NCBI GenBank assembly: GCA_011316305.1
Contig: SAUG01000101.1
Location: 62,001 to 126,000, forward strand
DNA: 64,000 bases
Reading direction: 5' to 3'
DNA from: Rusavskia elegans
Taxonomy: Eukaryota; Ascomycota; Lecanoromycetes; Teloschistales; Teloschistaceae
Shown here: in pieces, positions 33,893 to 44,613 of the stretch
Layout: the number at the start of each line of letters is the position of its first letter
How positions within the stretch are numbered: position 1 is the stretch's first letter
Made by a program: the position numbers and the translations under genes
The notes under the pieces: model-generated
What the model saw: only the letters and a program-made list of their open reading frames with translations
The model's database searches: none
What the model was told of the DNA's origin: nothing

Positions 33893-35639
33893 ATGTCAAT
33901 AAATCTCAGAGCCCTGTGGAAAACCACTACCGCCCCTAGCAAGGCTTTAGAGCCATCGAACAACGGCCCCCTATGGGAGGCCGTCCTATCAATAATGCAT
34001 CAAGAATCTAGCCAACGTCAAAGACCGCTCTCGGATCTCAGACGACAACTCGATGAGATGTCCTCAACGAGTGTTCCCAACCTCAAGCTGTTTGACCCGG
34101 CCCGAGCTCACCTGAGTGAAAAACTTCGCCCTAGGCATTGCCAACAAAACCCCTATCGGATCAAAAGCCTTTCAACACCGCACTATAGTCTATAGCAGTC
34201 GACCGAGAGGATACAACAAGCCACAATGGGTTGAGGCATCGCTTCGCAGAAGAACACCGCAAGAACTACTGCCCTCGAAAATTGCCAACGCTGGTACTCC
34301 CAACGGCGCCAACAGACAAGGAAAAATACAGCTACGTATTTATGCAGCGAATCTTTTTGGTTACGTGTGCCACGATTGCAACTTTATGTCTCGCCGTCGG
34401 TGCTTGGATGTTTGCCAGAGCAGCGCCCATTTTTTCCTGGTACGCTCTTTACGTAGTTGTAACCCAGTTACATCTCTATGCGTCTCTGTTGATTACGGCT
34501 CTTGGGAAACCCTTGGATATTCCCGCCCACAAGAGACTACTCGACGAACAACCCCTCAATGTGTCAAAAGCACCCACAATCGATATCTACCTTCCAGTAT
34601 GCAACGAGCCTACCGAGATGCTCGAGAATACCTGGAAACACATAGCAAACCTTCAGTACCCTACTCCAAAGATCTCAATCTGCGTCCCCGATGACGGCGC
34701 CCACGAGAATGTCAAGACCATAGCGTATCTGTTTGGATTCAACTACATTTGTCGCCCTAAGAGACCAGAGTTGAAGAAAGCTGGTAATCTGCGCCGTACC
34801 TTTGCTCAAACATCAGGTGATCTTTTCACGGTATTTGACGCCGACTTTTGTCCTCGTCCGGACTTCCTGCTGGAAACAGTGCCGTATATGATCGACGAGG
34901 AGAAACGGGCTACCCTGCAAACAACGCAGTTCTTCCGCTCCACAGGCAATCAGCCTTGGGTTAAGCAAGGGGCTGGCACCGTTCAGGAACACATGTTTCG
35001 GATCATGCAGCTTTGCCGCGACAGATGGGGAGTGGCCATCTGTATGGGCAGCAACGCCATATACCGGCGTGCAGCACTTGCACCCATCGGAGGCACGCTT
35101 TCTGTTTCTACTTCCGAAGACATCCATACAGGATATTACGTCGTTGCGAACGGCTGGAGCCTTAAGTATATCCCTTTGGTCCTTGCCTGCGGCGTGTGTC
35201 CCGATACGCCTCGTGCTTCCTTCAGCCAGCAATCACGGTGGTGCTCCAGTATATCATTCATCATGCACAACGACTTCTGGACAAGCACCCTTACCGCGAA
35301 ACAGAAAACCTGCTACCTCATCGGCTTCGTCTTTAACATCACCATCGCCGCACAAGCATTTTTGAGTCCGCTGCCAGCACCCCTGATCCTGTGGTCGAGA
35401 CCGATCTATTCAAATACTACAACCTCTTCTTCGCCTTCTCCAGCCTTTTTCTCGATCTCGTCGTTTTCCGAATCTGGACCCGGGCTCGCTACACCCTTTC
35501 AGTCCAATATGTTCAAGTCATCATGTCCTACGCCTTTGTCTTGGCGATTTGGGACGCCATAATCGGCAACAACGTGACTTGGGTCCCCACCGGCGGCATA
35601 AAGAAGAGCGGTAAGGCCGCGCGGAGTAGGAACCATTGA
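33893..35639 (+). CDS. Cellulose-synthase-like family 2 glycosyltransferase, frameshifted near the 3' end
   Basis: Exon 1 is 33893-34115 and exon 2 starts 34199, joined in frame over an 83-bp intron. The enzyme class is a processive membrane beta-glycosyltransferase that polymerises sugar from a UDP-sugar at the plasma membrane. Two N-terminal helices (residues about 120-165) are followed by the GT2 core: IDIYLPVCNEP, VPDDGAHE (first Asp), TVFDADFCPRPDF (DxD), TSEDIHTGY (catalytic base region) and SQQSRWCSS (QxxRW). Helices follow. Near 35390-35405 the coding text changes frame (LPAPLILW then DLFKYYNLFFAFSSLFL), as if one base were lost. The second frame ends at TGA 35637, after which the same frame stays open through another hydrophobic helix (MRFLAIAWTITLNTVLIIAC). 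A 50-bp GT-AG intron at 35390-35439 could restore frame but would remove the conserved KYYNLFFAF text. The gene may thus be a recent pseudogene or carry a sequencing error. Confidence 0.82.
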
Positions 35640-36468
35640 TATAGAACAATGCGGTTTCTGGCAATTGCATGGACCATCACGCTTAATACCGTTTTGATCA
35701 TCGCATGTGTGATCGGGTCGTGGTAACGGGTATGCGTTGGTATCATCTTGTTCCAGTTTGGTAATCAATGCTTACACGTTACTTTGTGTACATCGGTTCT
35801 TGCTTTTTCAGCATCCGAAAGATCACTGAAGATGCTTGGAATGTAAGAGGGATCCAAACCTTGGCTTAGCAATTAAGCCATGAATCCCCCAGTCGACAGA
35901 TCGAAGCCTCCATGGAAGTCTTCACTGTTATTGATGACTAGTCTAAGCTTCCTAGAAGGCACCGCGATTTCAAGGTCATCAAGCTTACGGTAACGTGTGC
36001 TCGATGATGTTGCGAATTGACTACACACCCCTGGCCCAACCAATATGTGTAGATGGATTAAGCCGAGCCGGCTGAGCAATGAAGTCTTTCTTTCTTTGCC
36101 TGTGGCCTTGGAGATATCCTCAAAAGCCCAACAGAGCCGGCTGCCAACAGTAACACAGAAATGAATGAAACAATCTCACCTCAGTGAACACATCGGCCAT
36201 GCGTCCGTCGGCTGATGTCTGACATTGCTTACCCTCACCTTACTATTTTCTTCCACATCATGAACACATCAGAATTCTACATTACACCTAGACAATCTGT
36301 GACAAAGTGTACCACAAAGAGTGAGCCGACCTCACAAGTCGACTTCTAGAATGACCTGAACATCTTTGTCAGTCTTTTCATCGAATAAACTCACTTCCTC
36401 ACATTTCATTTCCTCGTGCCATAATTGAGGTTCTCTGGTAATACTTGTCGACCACTCACTAAGCCGCA
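35640..36468. other. Intergenic region
   Basis: Begins with the possible lost C-terminus of the glycosyltransferase (helix-coding frame to about 35727). The rest shows no gene. Confidence 0.45.
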
Positions 36469-37563
36469 ATGCCTCGCAACCCTCGGCCACCCAAACCCCC
36501 GATATCGATGGAATTGGACCAGGCCGTGCTTTACTATGGAACTGAGGATAGTTCGGCGACCATTTTACTCCCTTCCCCACCAGCGGTATGGCGCGGACAG
36601 TACGGCAACGTCACATCTGTCACATTGAAACAGAGTAGCATATCCTTTATCCAAAAGAGAAAAGAAGACAGCTGTGTTGCCGTTTTAGAGGAACGGACCT
36701 TTAGTATCCGGTCTTTCTCGTTCGAAAGACCATACAAGCCACAATACTTCGACCAAACCGTCTTAGTTGCCACGCTCGAGTGCTACAGCTCACCAAAGTG
36801 CAAATTCATCAGTAACCGACACCCATACGCTTTGTCGAAGGCCGAAGCAATTCCATTATATAAACTTGCCGGGGAGATGAGACTTATTCGACTTGAGCTC
36901 AATGAAGAGCCGTCGAAATGGACGGTACGGGGCACTAGGAAGGCACAGACTGCAGGCACGTTCAGATGCCAATTGGAACGATTATACGCTCCGCACACCT
37001 CGATTGCGTCAACCGATCCAGAATCTCAGTCACAACCTAAGGTGGAATCAGACCACGGCGACGCACCCCCCGCAAGGAGTCCCCTTGTGAGCTTGTCAGA
37101 GCCAGAATCTGTGTCGGCTACAGCGGGTGGTCCGCCTTTTGCAGCACCCAGCAATGGTCATCCGACAAGTCTACCTCTTCCAGCAACCCTGCCTCCTTCA
37201 GCGAGCAACCCTATAGCCGGAACACTCCCTCCTGGAGCAAGACTCCGGTCGACCACTCGGCCACACCCTAGGGTTCTGAAACGCAAAGTGGAAGAGATGG
37301 AAGCGCAATACAATGAAATTGAAGAAGAGGAAGAGGAGTTTGTGGTTCGTTGCGGCGAGAGGAAGGAGCAGCTCTGGCAGAAGTTGCGCAGCGGAGACCC
37401 ACCCACCTCAACAGGCCCACGACATCCTTCTGGGCTCAAACGGAGATTAGAAGAGATGGAAGTGCAGTACGATGGGATCGAAAAGGAGGAGGAGGAATTC
37501 ATGGTTCGTTGTCGTGAGAGGAAGGCCAAACTCTGGGAGGAGTTCCACAACGAAGGTTTCTAG
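36469..37563 (+). CDS. Unknown protein with duplicated acidic coiled-coil module (364 aa)
   Basis: Single exon from ATG 36469. Residues 1-190 form a beta-rich-looking domain of unknown family; residues about 190-265 are a Pro/Ser/Ala-rich linker. The C-terminus contains two copies of one module 53 residues apart: LKRKVEEMEAQYNEIEEEEE from residue about 270 and LKRRLEEMEVQYDGIEKEEE from about 323. Each is followed by EF(V/M)VRC(G/R)ERK and a Leu-Trp pair. The modules are predicted coiled coils with an invariant Cys. The first half could bind a ligand or partner and the tail oligomerise, but no function is known. No signal peptide, so probably cytosolic or nuclear. Confidence 0.72.
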   Translation: MPRNPRPPKPPISMELDQAVLYYGTEDSSATILLPSPPAVWRGQYGNVTSVTLKQSSISFIQKRKEDSCVAVLEERTFSIRSFSFERPYKPQYFDQTVLVATLECYSSPKCKFISNRHPYALSKAEAIPLYKLAGEMRLIRLELNEEPSKWTVRGTRKAQTAGTFRCQLERLYAPHTSIASTDPESQSQPKVESDHGDAPPARSPLVSLSEPESVSATAGGPPFAAPSNGHPTSLPLPATLPPSASNPIAGTLPPGARLRSTTRPHPRVLKRKVEEMEAQYNEIEEEEEEFVVRCGERKEQLWQKLRSGDPPTSTGPRHPSGLKRRLEEMEVQYDGIEKEEEEFMVRCRERKAKLWEEFHNEGF

Positions 37564-38253
37564 GTAGGCCACCGTAAAAGTAAGGGAACCAGGACTGGAT
37601 GGCTATCAGCTGCAGTGTATCCTAGGTGTGGAAAGATGGTCGAAGATGGGGGATTGTCGAGAGATCACGGAGGATTCTCGGAAGGAAGACACTTGCATAA
37701 ATTTTGGGCATGCTTATATCTACACAAGGTCATTCCAGCCGGAACAAAATGTCAAGGCACTATGCCATAGAGAGCTTTTACGTCTGGTATGTCGATGACA
37801 TGGTTGTTCTGGAAATAGAACGAATCGAAATTGCTAAGCTCGGGGTTGGTAACTCCACTCATTTCTTCCGACGTCCATTAATAAGCCTTCCAATACCTTA
37901 CTCTTTCAGCTTCATCTTCATAACTGGACTTCTCCATGTCCGTAAAAGAACATTGTCGAAACGATAGCTGTGTGCAGTAGCTTTGCTCGGAGCTTATTCC
38001 ACATCGCTACCACTGGTGTCTGAAGCGATTGGAACAGCCACCACCACACGTTGATCATTTAGGTAATCATACATATTCCATAATAACTCGCTATGCCCCA
38101 GCTTTTGTGTGGGGCTCCGCCTTTCGCATGTCGCGAGCGCATATCCGCCTCAAAGGCCGCACAAGGTACATATATCCCACGGCGCATCCCGCGGCATCAA
38201 TGCTCGCTCGCGTGGGGCTACACCAGTCAAAACGCCGTGACGACTAAACTATC
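37564..38253. other. Intergenic region, no gene seen
   Basis: No ORF with coding character. Promoter side of the next secreted-protein gene. Confidence 0.45.
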
Positions 38254-38837
38254 ATGAGATCCCTATTCACTTGCTTCAATATCCTTTTCTTCGCTGCTTT
38301 GACCCTCGCGGCCCCTGTAGATGTATTGCCAGACAGTCCTGCTGGAAATCTTGCAAGGCAAATCATTTTCAGCTCAACAACCTATTCTTCAGCAGCTGAC
38401 GTAATTCCAGCAACCCATCTCTCTCCATCTTCCAAGATCCTCATTACAGATACCACGTCCCCAACACCCCCATCTCTCTAATCCTCGTCCGCGTTCGCCA
38501 ACACCCCATCGAGCGCGCCGCCCTCTTCCGCACAATCTTCAACACCCAACAAGCCCTACGGCGCCAGCTCTCAATAGAAGGTAACCGCTGGCTCGATGTT
38601 GACGACGACCCATACCAAGTCGACGACAAGCGGAGCGGGAAATGTATGATTGGGATGAAATCGGTGCACCCAGGCGGAAACGATGGGGAACGATTGACGT
38701 ACAAGGGTGTGCTGGATGTGATGCAAGGGCTGTGGGATGTTTTGTACTTGGGGAGGAACGAGTATGATACCATTTATCAGATCAACAATGGGACGGTGTT
38801 GGTGGGGCATGGGAAGATTACTGTGGGCAATGTGTGA
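38254..38837 (+). CDS. Small secreted protein of unknown function (internal junction unresolved)
   Basis: ATG 38254 opens a clear signal peptide (FTCFNILFFAALTLAAP, cleavage likely near residue 20). The downstream coding text lies in another frame: HYRYHVPNTPISLILVRVRQ from about 38431, then EGNRWLDVDDDPYQVDD, LTYKGVLDVMQGLWDVLYLG and INNGTVLVGHGKITVGNV to the stop at 38837. A GCTGAC branch-like site before CCAG (38397-38412) suggests an intron between them. One in-frame option uses GT at 38337 and AG at 38430. The mature layout (YxVPNTP ... DDPY ... LTY...GLW...LY.GR ... G.V..G.I) resembles a set of uncharacterised fungal secreted proteins. Effector or cell-surface roles are speculation. A frameshift instead of an intron is possible. 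Confidence 0.6.
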
Positions 38838-39263
38838 GATGAAAGAGCGTAGGAGTATATGAGTGAGGGATCTGACGACTTTGAATAGATAGAAGTATGT
38901 TGTAGAGACAAATCATGATATGTCTTGGACATGGAAACAACACGTGGGTTGACCAAAGTAACGGCTACACATCGTTACCTTGTGAGCAAAGCTACTTGCT
39001 TCGCTCGATTTTAGAAACATGGATCTCACTTATCGTGAGCGTAAGAGATCCAATGGATATCACACTCGAAAGAGGGAGCTAAAGATCAACCCTTTAAGGG
39101 GTTCAGGGGATTTCTTCTAGGCTTGGCAGAGAGAAGACCACGTGACCTGTCGCGTCCACGAGATTCTTGACGCGTCGATCTTGTGACCTTTTCCAACATT
39201 CTCTACAGTCCAATCCTGAAGCCATTATCGTCCCGACCGAAGCCTAATCACGGTCTCAGAATC
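38838..39263. other. Intergenic region
   Basis: No gene seen. The reading frame of the next gene is open back to 39183 but without an ATG. Confidence 0.4.
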
Positions 39264-40799
39264 ATGAGTTCCTCGCCGTGGCCCGTGATATCCCCAAATT
39301 TGAACCCGGACTATGCGTTCGCCTTACTCCAATCCTCCTTAGGAAAAGGGCCAATGGTGAAATTACCACGAGGGCCACTTCTGTTTTTCCTCGCCGGTAT
39401 CATCGCCTTGTGCAACACAACACCGTCCCAAGCAGAAGACCAAAACAGATTTCGAACCCTGGACAGCGTCAAAACAAAGCTCACTGCTTTCCAGGACTTC
39501 ATTCGCAAATCGAGAATCACCTGTCGGCCGTGCGGTCAATGTAGCGATAAGAACAATGCCTCTGCTGGACCGAGAAAAGGGCAAGAGGAACAGGTCGATC
39601 GGGCACAGGTAGTCCCTGTCAAAGAGAACACCAGCCGGGACGTCAGCCAGAATAAAAACATCAGTCACATCCCCAACATGGATGCTCGAGAGTGTGATTA
39701 TCAAGATCAAGACGTCGATCACGATGGAGATGCTAACCCAGAGCCATACGTGAAGCCGGAGTACGATACCGACCAGAAAGAGCGTGAATACACAAAAGAG
39801 CCTGGCAGTGATGGGGACCATGTTGGCATGGGTGACTACGCCAAAGCAAATACAGTCAAAGCACCAAAGAACGCTCGTTCTCAGCAGAGCATTTTCGCAT
39901 ATTTGGTGCCTACCAATCGGCAAGAGAAATGCATATATAAGGAACACTCCAGCATGAAAAAGAACGTCAACCTCGGCAATGTCTTGGTAGCAAAACAACC
40001 CGAGACGCCGCAAAATCCTGGAGAAGATAGCGTGCCAAGCAGCCAACATGAGAGTCAAACTCAGGCCGTGTATGGTAACATGGTCCGAGGTCATAATTTG
40101 ACGGAAGCCGTCATTCAAAGCGAGGAAGAGGCAACACAACCAAACCAAGTTTCCCAAGGCAACTTCGTCGAACAGAAGAGTCGCAACCATGATGCCAATA
40201 CCACCGGTGATGTGCAGAGCTGCATGATGAAGGGTTGCGTCAAGCATGATTGTGACTGTGAGGAAGACGGCAGCCAGACGGACGATGACCTTGATACGGA
40301 CACGGAGTATATCATGGCGGGTGGAGTCATTCGCCCCGACAAGCAAGCTATCGTGCAAAGGCGCAAACCCGCTCGGCCGAGATATGGCTATAGCGATCTA
40401 TGGAGCCCAGTGGACTCCGAGTGGGGATCAGAATATACGGAAGAGAGCGATGACTCACCTGACACGGCAATGTCTGAAGTACTCGGGGTCTGGCGCGACG
40501 GCCCCAGACGTCCGAACTCGAATCGAGAAGTGCGCGTGTCAATACTCAATGCCGAGATAGCTTCGGAGATCAAACTATTGAACAATCTCCAACTAAAGCA
40601 GTGCCTTGAGGGTGAAGTCAGGAATGAGAAGGCCCAGATCGATCGCTGCAAGATACTGCCATCGGGCGAAATACGGATCTGGACGACTGATGACAAGGGA
40701 GCTCAGATCTTGCGACAGGTATATGGTTGGATGCCGGGCGCATTCGGCGGGTTACTGATCCAGCGAAAGAACTCAAATGTGGTAGTTCCAGAGATATGA
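39264..40799 (+). CDS. Unknown acidic protein with LINE-ORF1-like C-terminus (511 aa)
   Basis: ATG 39264 is the first of the frame. Residues about 32-50 are hydrophobic (PRGPLLFFLAGIIALC), a possible membrane anchor or internal signal. A CxxCxxC cluster (CRPCGQC) follows. The middle is long, acidic and disordered, with runs such as DYQDQDVDHDGDANPEP and a Cys/His cluster CMMKGCVKHDCDC. The last 90 residues look structured: a helix (ILNAEIASEIKLLNNLQL), then ILPSGEIRIWTTDDKGAQIL and GWMPGAFGGL ending NVVVPEI. The pattern of SG(D/E)I, a Thr-rich strand, an A..LR helix, W and VVV.I resembles the RNA-binding-like segment of Tad-type LINE ORF1 proteins and related fungal hypothetical proteins. This is a resemblance by eye only. 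Function unknown. Confidence 0.62.
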   Translation: MSSSPWPVISPNLNPDYAFALLQSSLGKGPMVKLPRGPLLFFLAGIIALCNTTPSQAEDQNRFRTLDSVKTKLTAFQDFIRKSRITCRPCGQCSDKNNASAGPRKGQEEQVDRAQVVPVKENTSRDVSQNKNISHIPNMDARECDYQDQDVDHDGDANPEPYVKPEYDTDQKEREYTKEPGSDGDHVGMGDYAKANTVKAPKNARSQQSIFAYLVPTNRQEKCIYKEHSSMKKNVNLGNVLVAKQPETPQNPGEDSVPSSQHESQTQAVYGNMVRGHNLTEAVIQSEEEATQPNQVSQGNFVEQKSRNHDANTTGDVQSCMMKGCVKHDCDCEEDGSQTDDDLDTDTEYIMAGGVIRPDKQAIVQRRKPARPRYGYSDLWSPVDSEWGSEYTEESDDSPDTAMSEVLGVWRDGPRRPNSNREVRVSILNAEIASEIKLLNNLQLKQCLEGEVRNEKAQIDRCKILPSGEIRIWTTDDKGAQILRQVYGWMPGAFGGLLIQRKNSNVVVPEI

Positions 40800-41438
40800 T
40801 CCCACCATGGTTCTGTCCCAGTCATCGCCACCATAGGAGTTTCCTCTTTCCAAGAACTGTTCTTTTCGCAGAGATACCTAGTACAGCAGAAGATCTTACA
40901 AGCATCGACATGATTCTAGGTTTTCGAATCTCACTTCCAAGATGTACATTTCAGTAAAACCTCTTGTGCATACTTATCAGTACTTGCTTGATGATGTATT
41001 TTGGAGATGACTCATCACAGAACCACATCAGTACCGATGAAGCCATCACTAGTCCTCATAGTCACTGCTCGCAGCGAAAGCGAGTCTCATCGTCCGAGTT
41101 AGATCACTCAATATTCGAGACACTTTGAAGACAAGACGACGCCAAGGAGGTGTAGTCACCCTTGAAGCGTACCTTCTCACGTGATTGTAGCTGCAGTAAC
41201 TTTAGGCTCGACTTTACGCTCCTGCGGTCCAATGAGATCCGAAGGATGTTGCAAGGCTCCAGAAGCGCGACTCTTCAGCTGTGAGGCTCTATAACACCGC
41301 AGCGCCTTCATTCACGGACACTGACAATCACTGATCTGACACGACATCGAAGGGGATCAAAGCAGCTGCATTTATCCTCAGCATACCTCACGGTTAGTAC
41401 GAAGCGGAGCAATACAAAAAGATAGCCCACCCATAAGC
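40800..41438. other. Intergenic region, no gene seen
   Basis: Contains the promoter side of the HET gene. No other feature recognised. Confidence 0.45.
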
Positions 41439-43402
41439 ATGGCCAAGCCGAGCAAGAAGCGTGAGCGAGGACTACTCGCCTACCGTCCTCTCGATCAGGC
41501 CCGACGCGGAATTCGACTTGTCGAGCTTCGCTTCAAGCTTCCAGCCGCAAGCAATGGAAAACAGGTACCGTTGCTGCGCATGCATCAGGCCTTTCTTAAT
41601 AGTAAAGATCTGCCCAAATATATTGCCGTATCCTATACCTGGGGCACTGATCCGAAGAGTACAGTCCTCGTCGAAGATGGGAAAAGGCCGGCGCGGGAAG
41701 TACTCGTCTCGGCAAATCTAGCAGACGCTCTTTATCATCTCGTTTGGAAGTTAGATCCAAAACATGATGGTTTGAAAAGGTTCTTCAAGCCAAGTGAGAA
41801 GTGGGTCTTCTGGGTTGATCAACTCTGTATCAACCAAAATGACAATGATGAGAAGAGTCATCAAGTCAAGATGATGGTAAGTCCATGATAAAATAGCCGG
41901 ATCATGTACTAAGGGTTTGGCATTAGACGGACATCTTTGGCCAAGCTAAGATGACAATCGTGTGGCTGGGATCTAAAGAAGCTACACTGAGCCATGAAGG
42001 GATGAAGAAGTACACCCAGGAAATCCATCATATCATAGACGGGATCATCGACTTTGACATAGCAATTTCAGAGCTCCAGTCGGATAACTCGATTATTTCT
42101 CAGCAGATAGATCGAATACTAAGAGAACTGTGTGGGAATGATTGCGAACAATTGTTTGCTCTCACTACTTTCTGCACGCACCCCTGGTTTGAAAGGGCCT
42201 GGGTGGTACAAGAAGTAGTGGCTAGTAGCAAAGTCACAGTTCATTGGGAAAGCGGAATTTGTGCCTGGTCGGAATTCGGCAGTCTCTGGTTCTTATTGCG
42301 CTGGCTTGCCGTACGATTCAGGGAAGCAAAAGGCTATCACCCGGCCGTAGTTAGGCACCTATTGAACAAAGCCACAGATACGATCATGATGACAGTCACT
42401 CAGAGCTTGGACCAACCAAGAACAAAACCCCTGATAGACATAATCGCCGATATGCTAAAGTCCGGACAGACGAGAGCCACACAGCCGGAAGATCTAGTCT
42501 ACAGCATGATGGGTATCGCGTCGGATGGAGTCACTTGTGGCATCGAAGTTGATTATGCAAAACACTACACAGAGCTCTTCAGAGAGACGGCCTTGCTGTT
42601 ATTGAAGACTCTGGGTGCGCGAGCCCTGGCTTGGAGCGGTCAGTGGGAAAGAAACAGCGACCCCGATGGTTGTCGGTTGCCGTCGTGGGTCCCCGACCTA
42701 AGACTGCCAGCTGCCGACACAATTCATCAATTCTTTCAAGCTGGTCATCCCCTACCGAGGCTCTTTTCTGCTGCTGGAAACAGTAGATTCGAGTATACTG
42801 GAGACGGAAAGAGCGAGATCTTATCCATTCGTACATCCTATATTGATAGGGTAGTTGAAGTGAGCAACTCTTTTGCAGCCCGGGTTCAAGAACTCTATTC
42901 TGCTGGGGGTCTCTTGCAACAATACCAGGCCTGGCTGAAAAATTTTGGACTATTCCTTGATGACGCCACTGATCGACATCCTACGCGTTACGATTACTCC
43001 ACGAGACAGGAAATGCATTGGAGAATGCCCATCGCAGATAGGTATTTCGATAAAAGAGACTTGAGACGGGCAGGACTAGAAGTCAAAGATTGGTATATGG
43101 GAACACTTCGCCCAGAGGATGACTCATCGGCTGCTGTGTTCAGCAATACTCTGACCTACAGGAGTTCTATGTACATAGCAGGACAAGCTGCGTTCGTTAC
43201 AGAGACTGGGTATATCGGTCTCGGCCACCCAGAAACCGTCGTAGGAGACGAGCTGCACCTCGTTCAGGGATCAGAAACACCATTTGTTCTACGAAAGACC
43301 GATGGACACTACCAGCTCATAGGCGAGACTTATGTACATGGCATCATGGATGGAGAGCTCGTTGACGACAACACCGAATTCGAGTGGTTGCATATACACT
43401 GA
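41439..43402 (+). CDS. HET-domain (heterokaryon incompatibility) protein (637 aa)
   Basis: Exons 41439-41876 and 41927-43402 join in frame across a 50-bp intron (GTAAGT ... TTAG). The HET domain shows its three standard blocks: YIAVSYTWG at residues 61-69, FWVDQLCINQ near 126-133, and, after the intron, FCTHPWFERAWVVQEV. Downstream come the usual family elements EDLVYSMMGIASDG, LPSWVPDL and the C-terminal VGDELHLVQGSETPFVLRKT ... YVHGIMDGE. HET proteins are death effectors in non-self recognition between fungal individuals, often controlled by a partner gene; whether this one acts alone is unknown. No STAND or NACHT domain is fused. The gene looks intact. Confidence 0.95.
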
Positions 43403-44613
43403 GTAGTTCACTCATCGATCTATCGGCCCTAGCCTCCAACAGATTCGTTGGTCCGATCCACATGCACAACATCCAACAATCCGTCGAATAATACACTCTT
43501 CGCATCGCGATAGAACATCCAATCATTCAACTATGGGACTTCACATTTCTTTGCCAATTCGATGCATTCCAGGGGCTCAAGTTTGGCACTTCGTTTCCCT
43601 TGAATCACTCAAAGATGTTGCCGATGGTCAGGAAGCTTGGAGGAATTTCCTTGATTACATCCAGTAACGACAAAGCTGGAACGATGCCCAAATCCATATC
43701 ACCAACCTACACCTTTTCTCCTTGGAGGTCAGCGGATGAAATCTGACGGCACCTGTCACCGCACTGGCGTTTGTACTTCATTCTTTCGCTTTCAATTTTC
43801 TGCGAGCGTGGAGGTATCCAAGGGGTCCATCAAAATACGCGCTTCCGTATCGGACGAGCTGAGCCTGGTTATCCCAGGCCTCTCATCAAGAAGAAAATCA
43901 TCCAATATCTGCATTGCAAGTTTCTCATCAGACTACGGCAGAGTTATATCTATGGCGGTTTTCGATCCAAGGTGTAAATGCATTCATGCAACGGAATTCG
44001 GCAGCACTTCTACCTCTTTCTAGCTCACTCATCCACAAAAAAGGGTCTGAAAACTTCACACAAGCAACGGCATCCATGTCGAACAAGAAGACCTTTGCGT
44101 ACTTTCGCTCTACCACCAATACCTTCTCAACTGACTATCAAGGTTAGCCAAGGCTTTGACTACAGTCAGTATTGTCATCAATGGTCATGAGTGGTCGCTT
44201 GTTCTAGAGTCTCAATGTTGTACTCGCTTCTGATTCAGTGAGACATCCAGAGACTCGCAGTAAAGAAGATTTTCTCTCCAGTATTAAGATTTCACAATCC
44301 CAAGGCAGTCAGGGGTCATGATTAAGGGAACCTGACGTAAACCTAAGACTACCGTTTTAATATCTCCTTTGTTTGACAACTCTTTTGCACCTCCCCTGTC
44401 AGGGAGTCCCTCCTCTTAAGCCTGACTATAGGGGTTCTCAGCTTTACGTATCCGTGCTGACAAATCACGTAGAAGTCCGACCTCCCTCCTTCCCCCTCAT
44501 TTTGGACGCGGTAAAAAGGTGAGGTTCCTGCCACAATAAACTCATTACGGTACAATCATACATCATCACAAGTCCCAGTAGTACAGACTACTTCGTCCTC
44601 CCATCCAAACATC
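43403..44613. other. Intergenic region, no gene seen
   Basis: Plus-strand ORFs at 43736-44190 overlap in several frames and carry no motif. Promoter side of the epoxide hydrolase. Confidence 0.45.

Noticed and set aside
35390..35439. A 50-bp intron repairing the glycosyltransferase frame
   Set aside because: The donor GTCGAG is poor and the removed segment encodes text typical of the family, so a one-base loss is the better reading; kept as an alternative.
39363..40358. 331-codon minus-strand ORF opposite the acidic protein gene
   Set aside because: Antisense shadow; its hydrophobic text comes from acidic codons read backwards, and the plus frame is longer and structured at its C-terminus.
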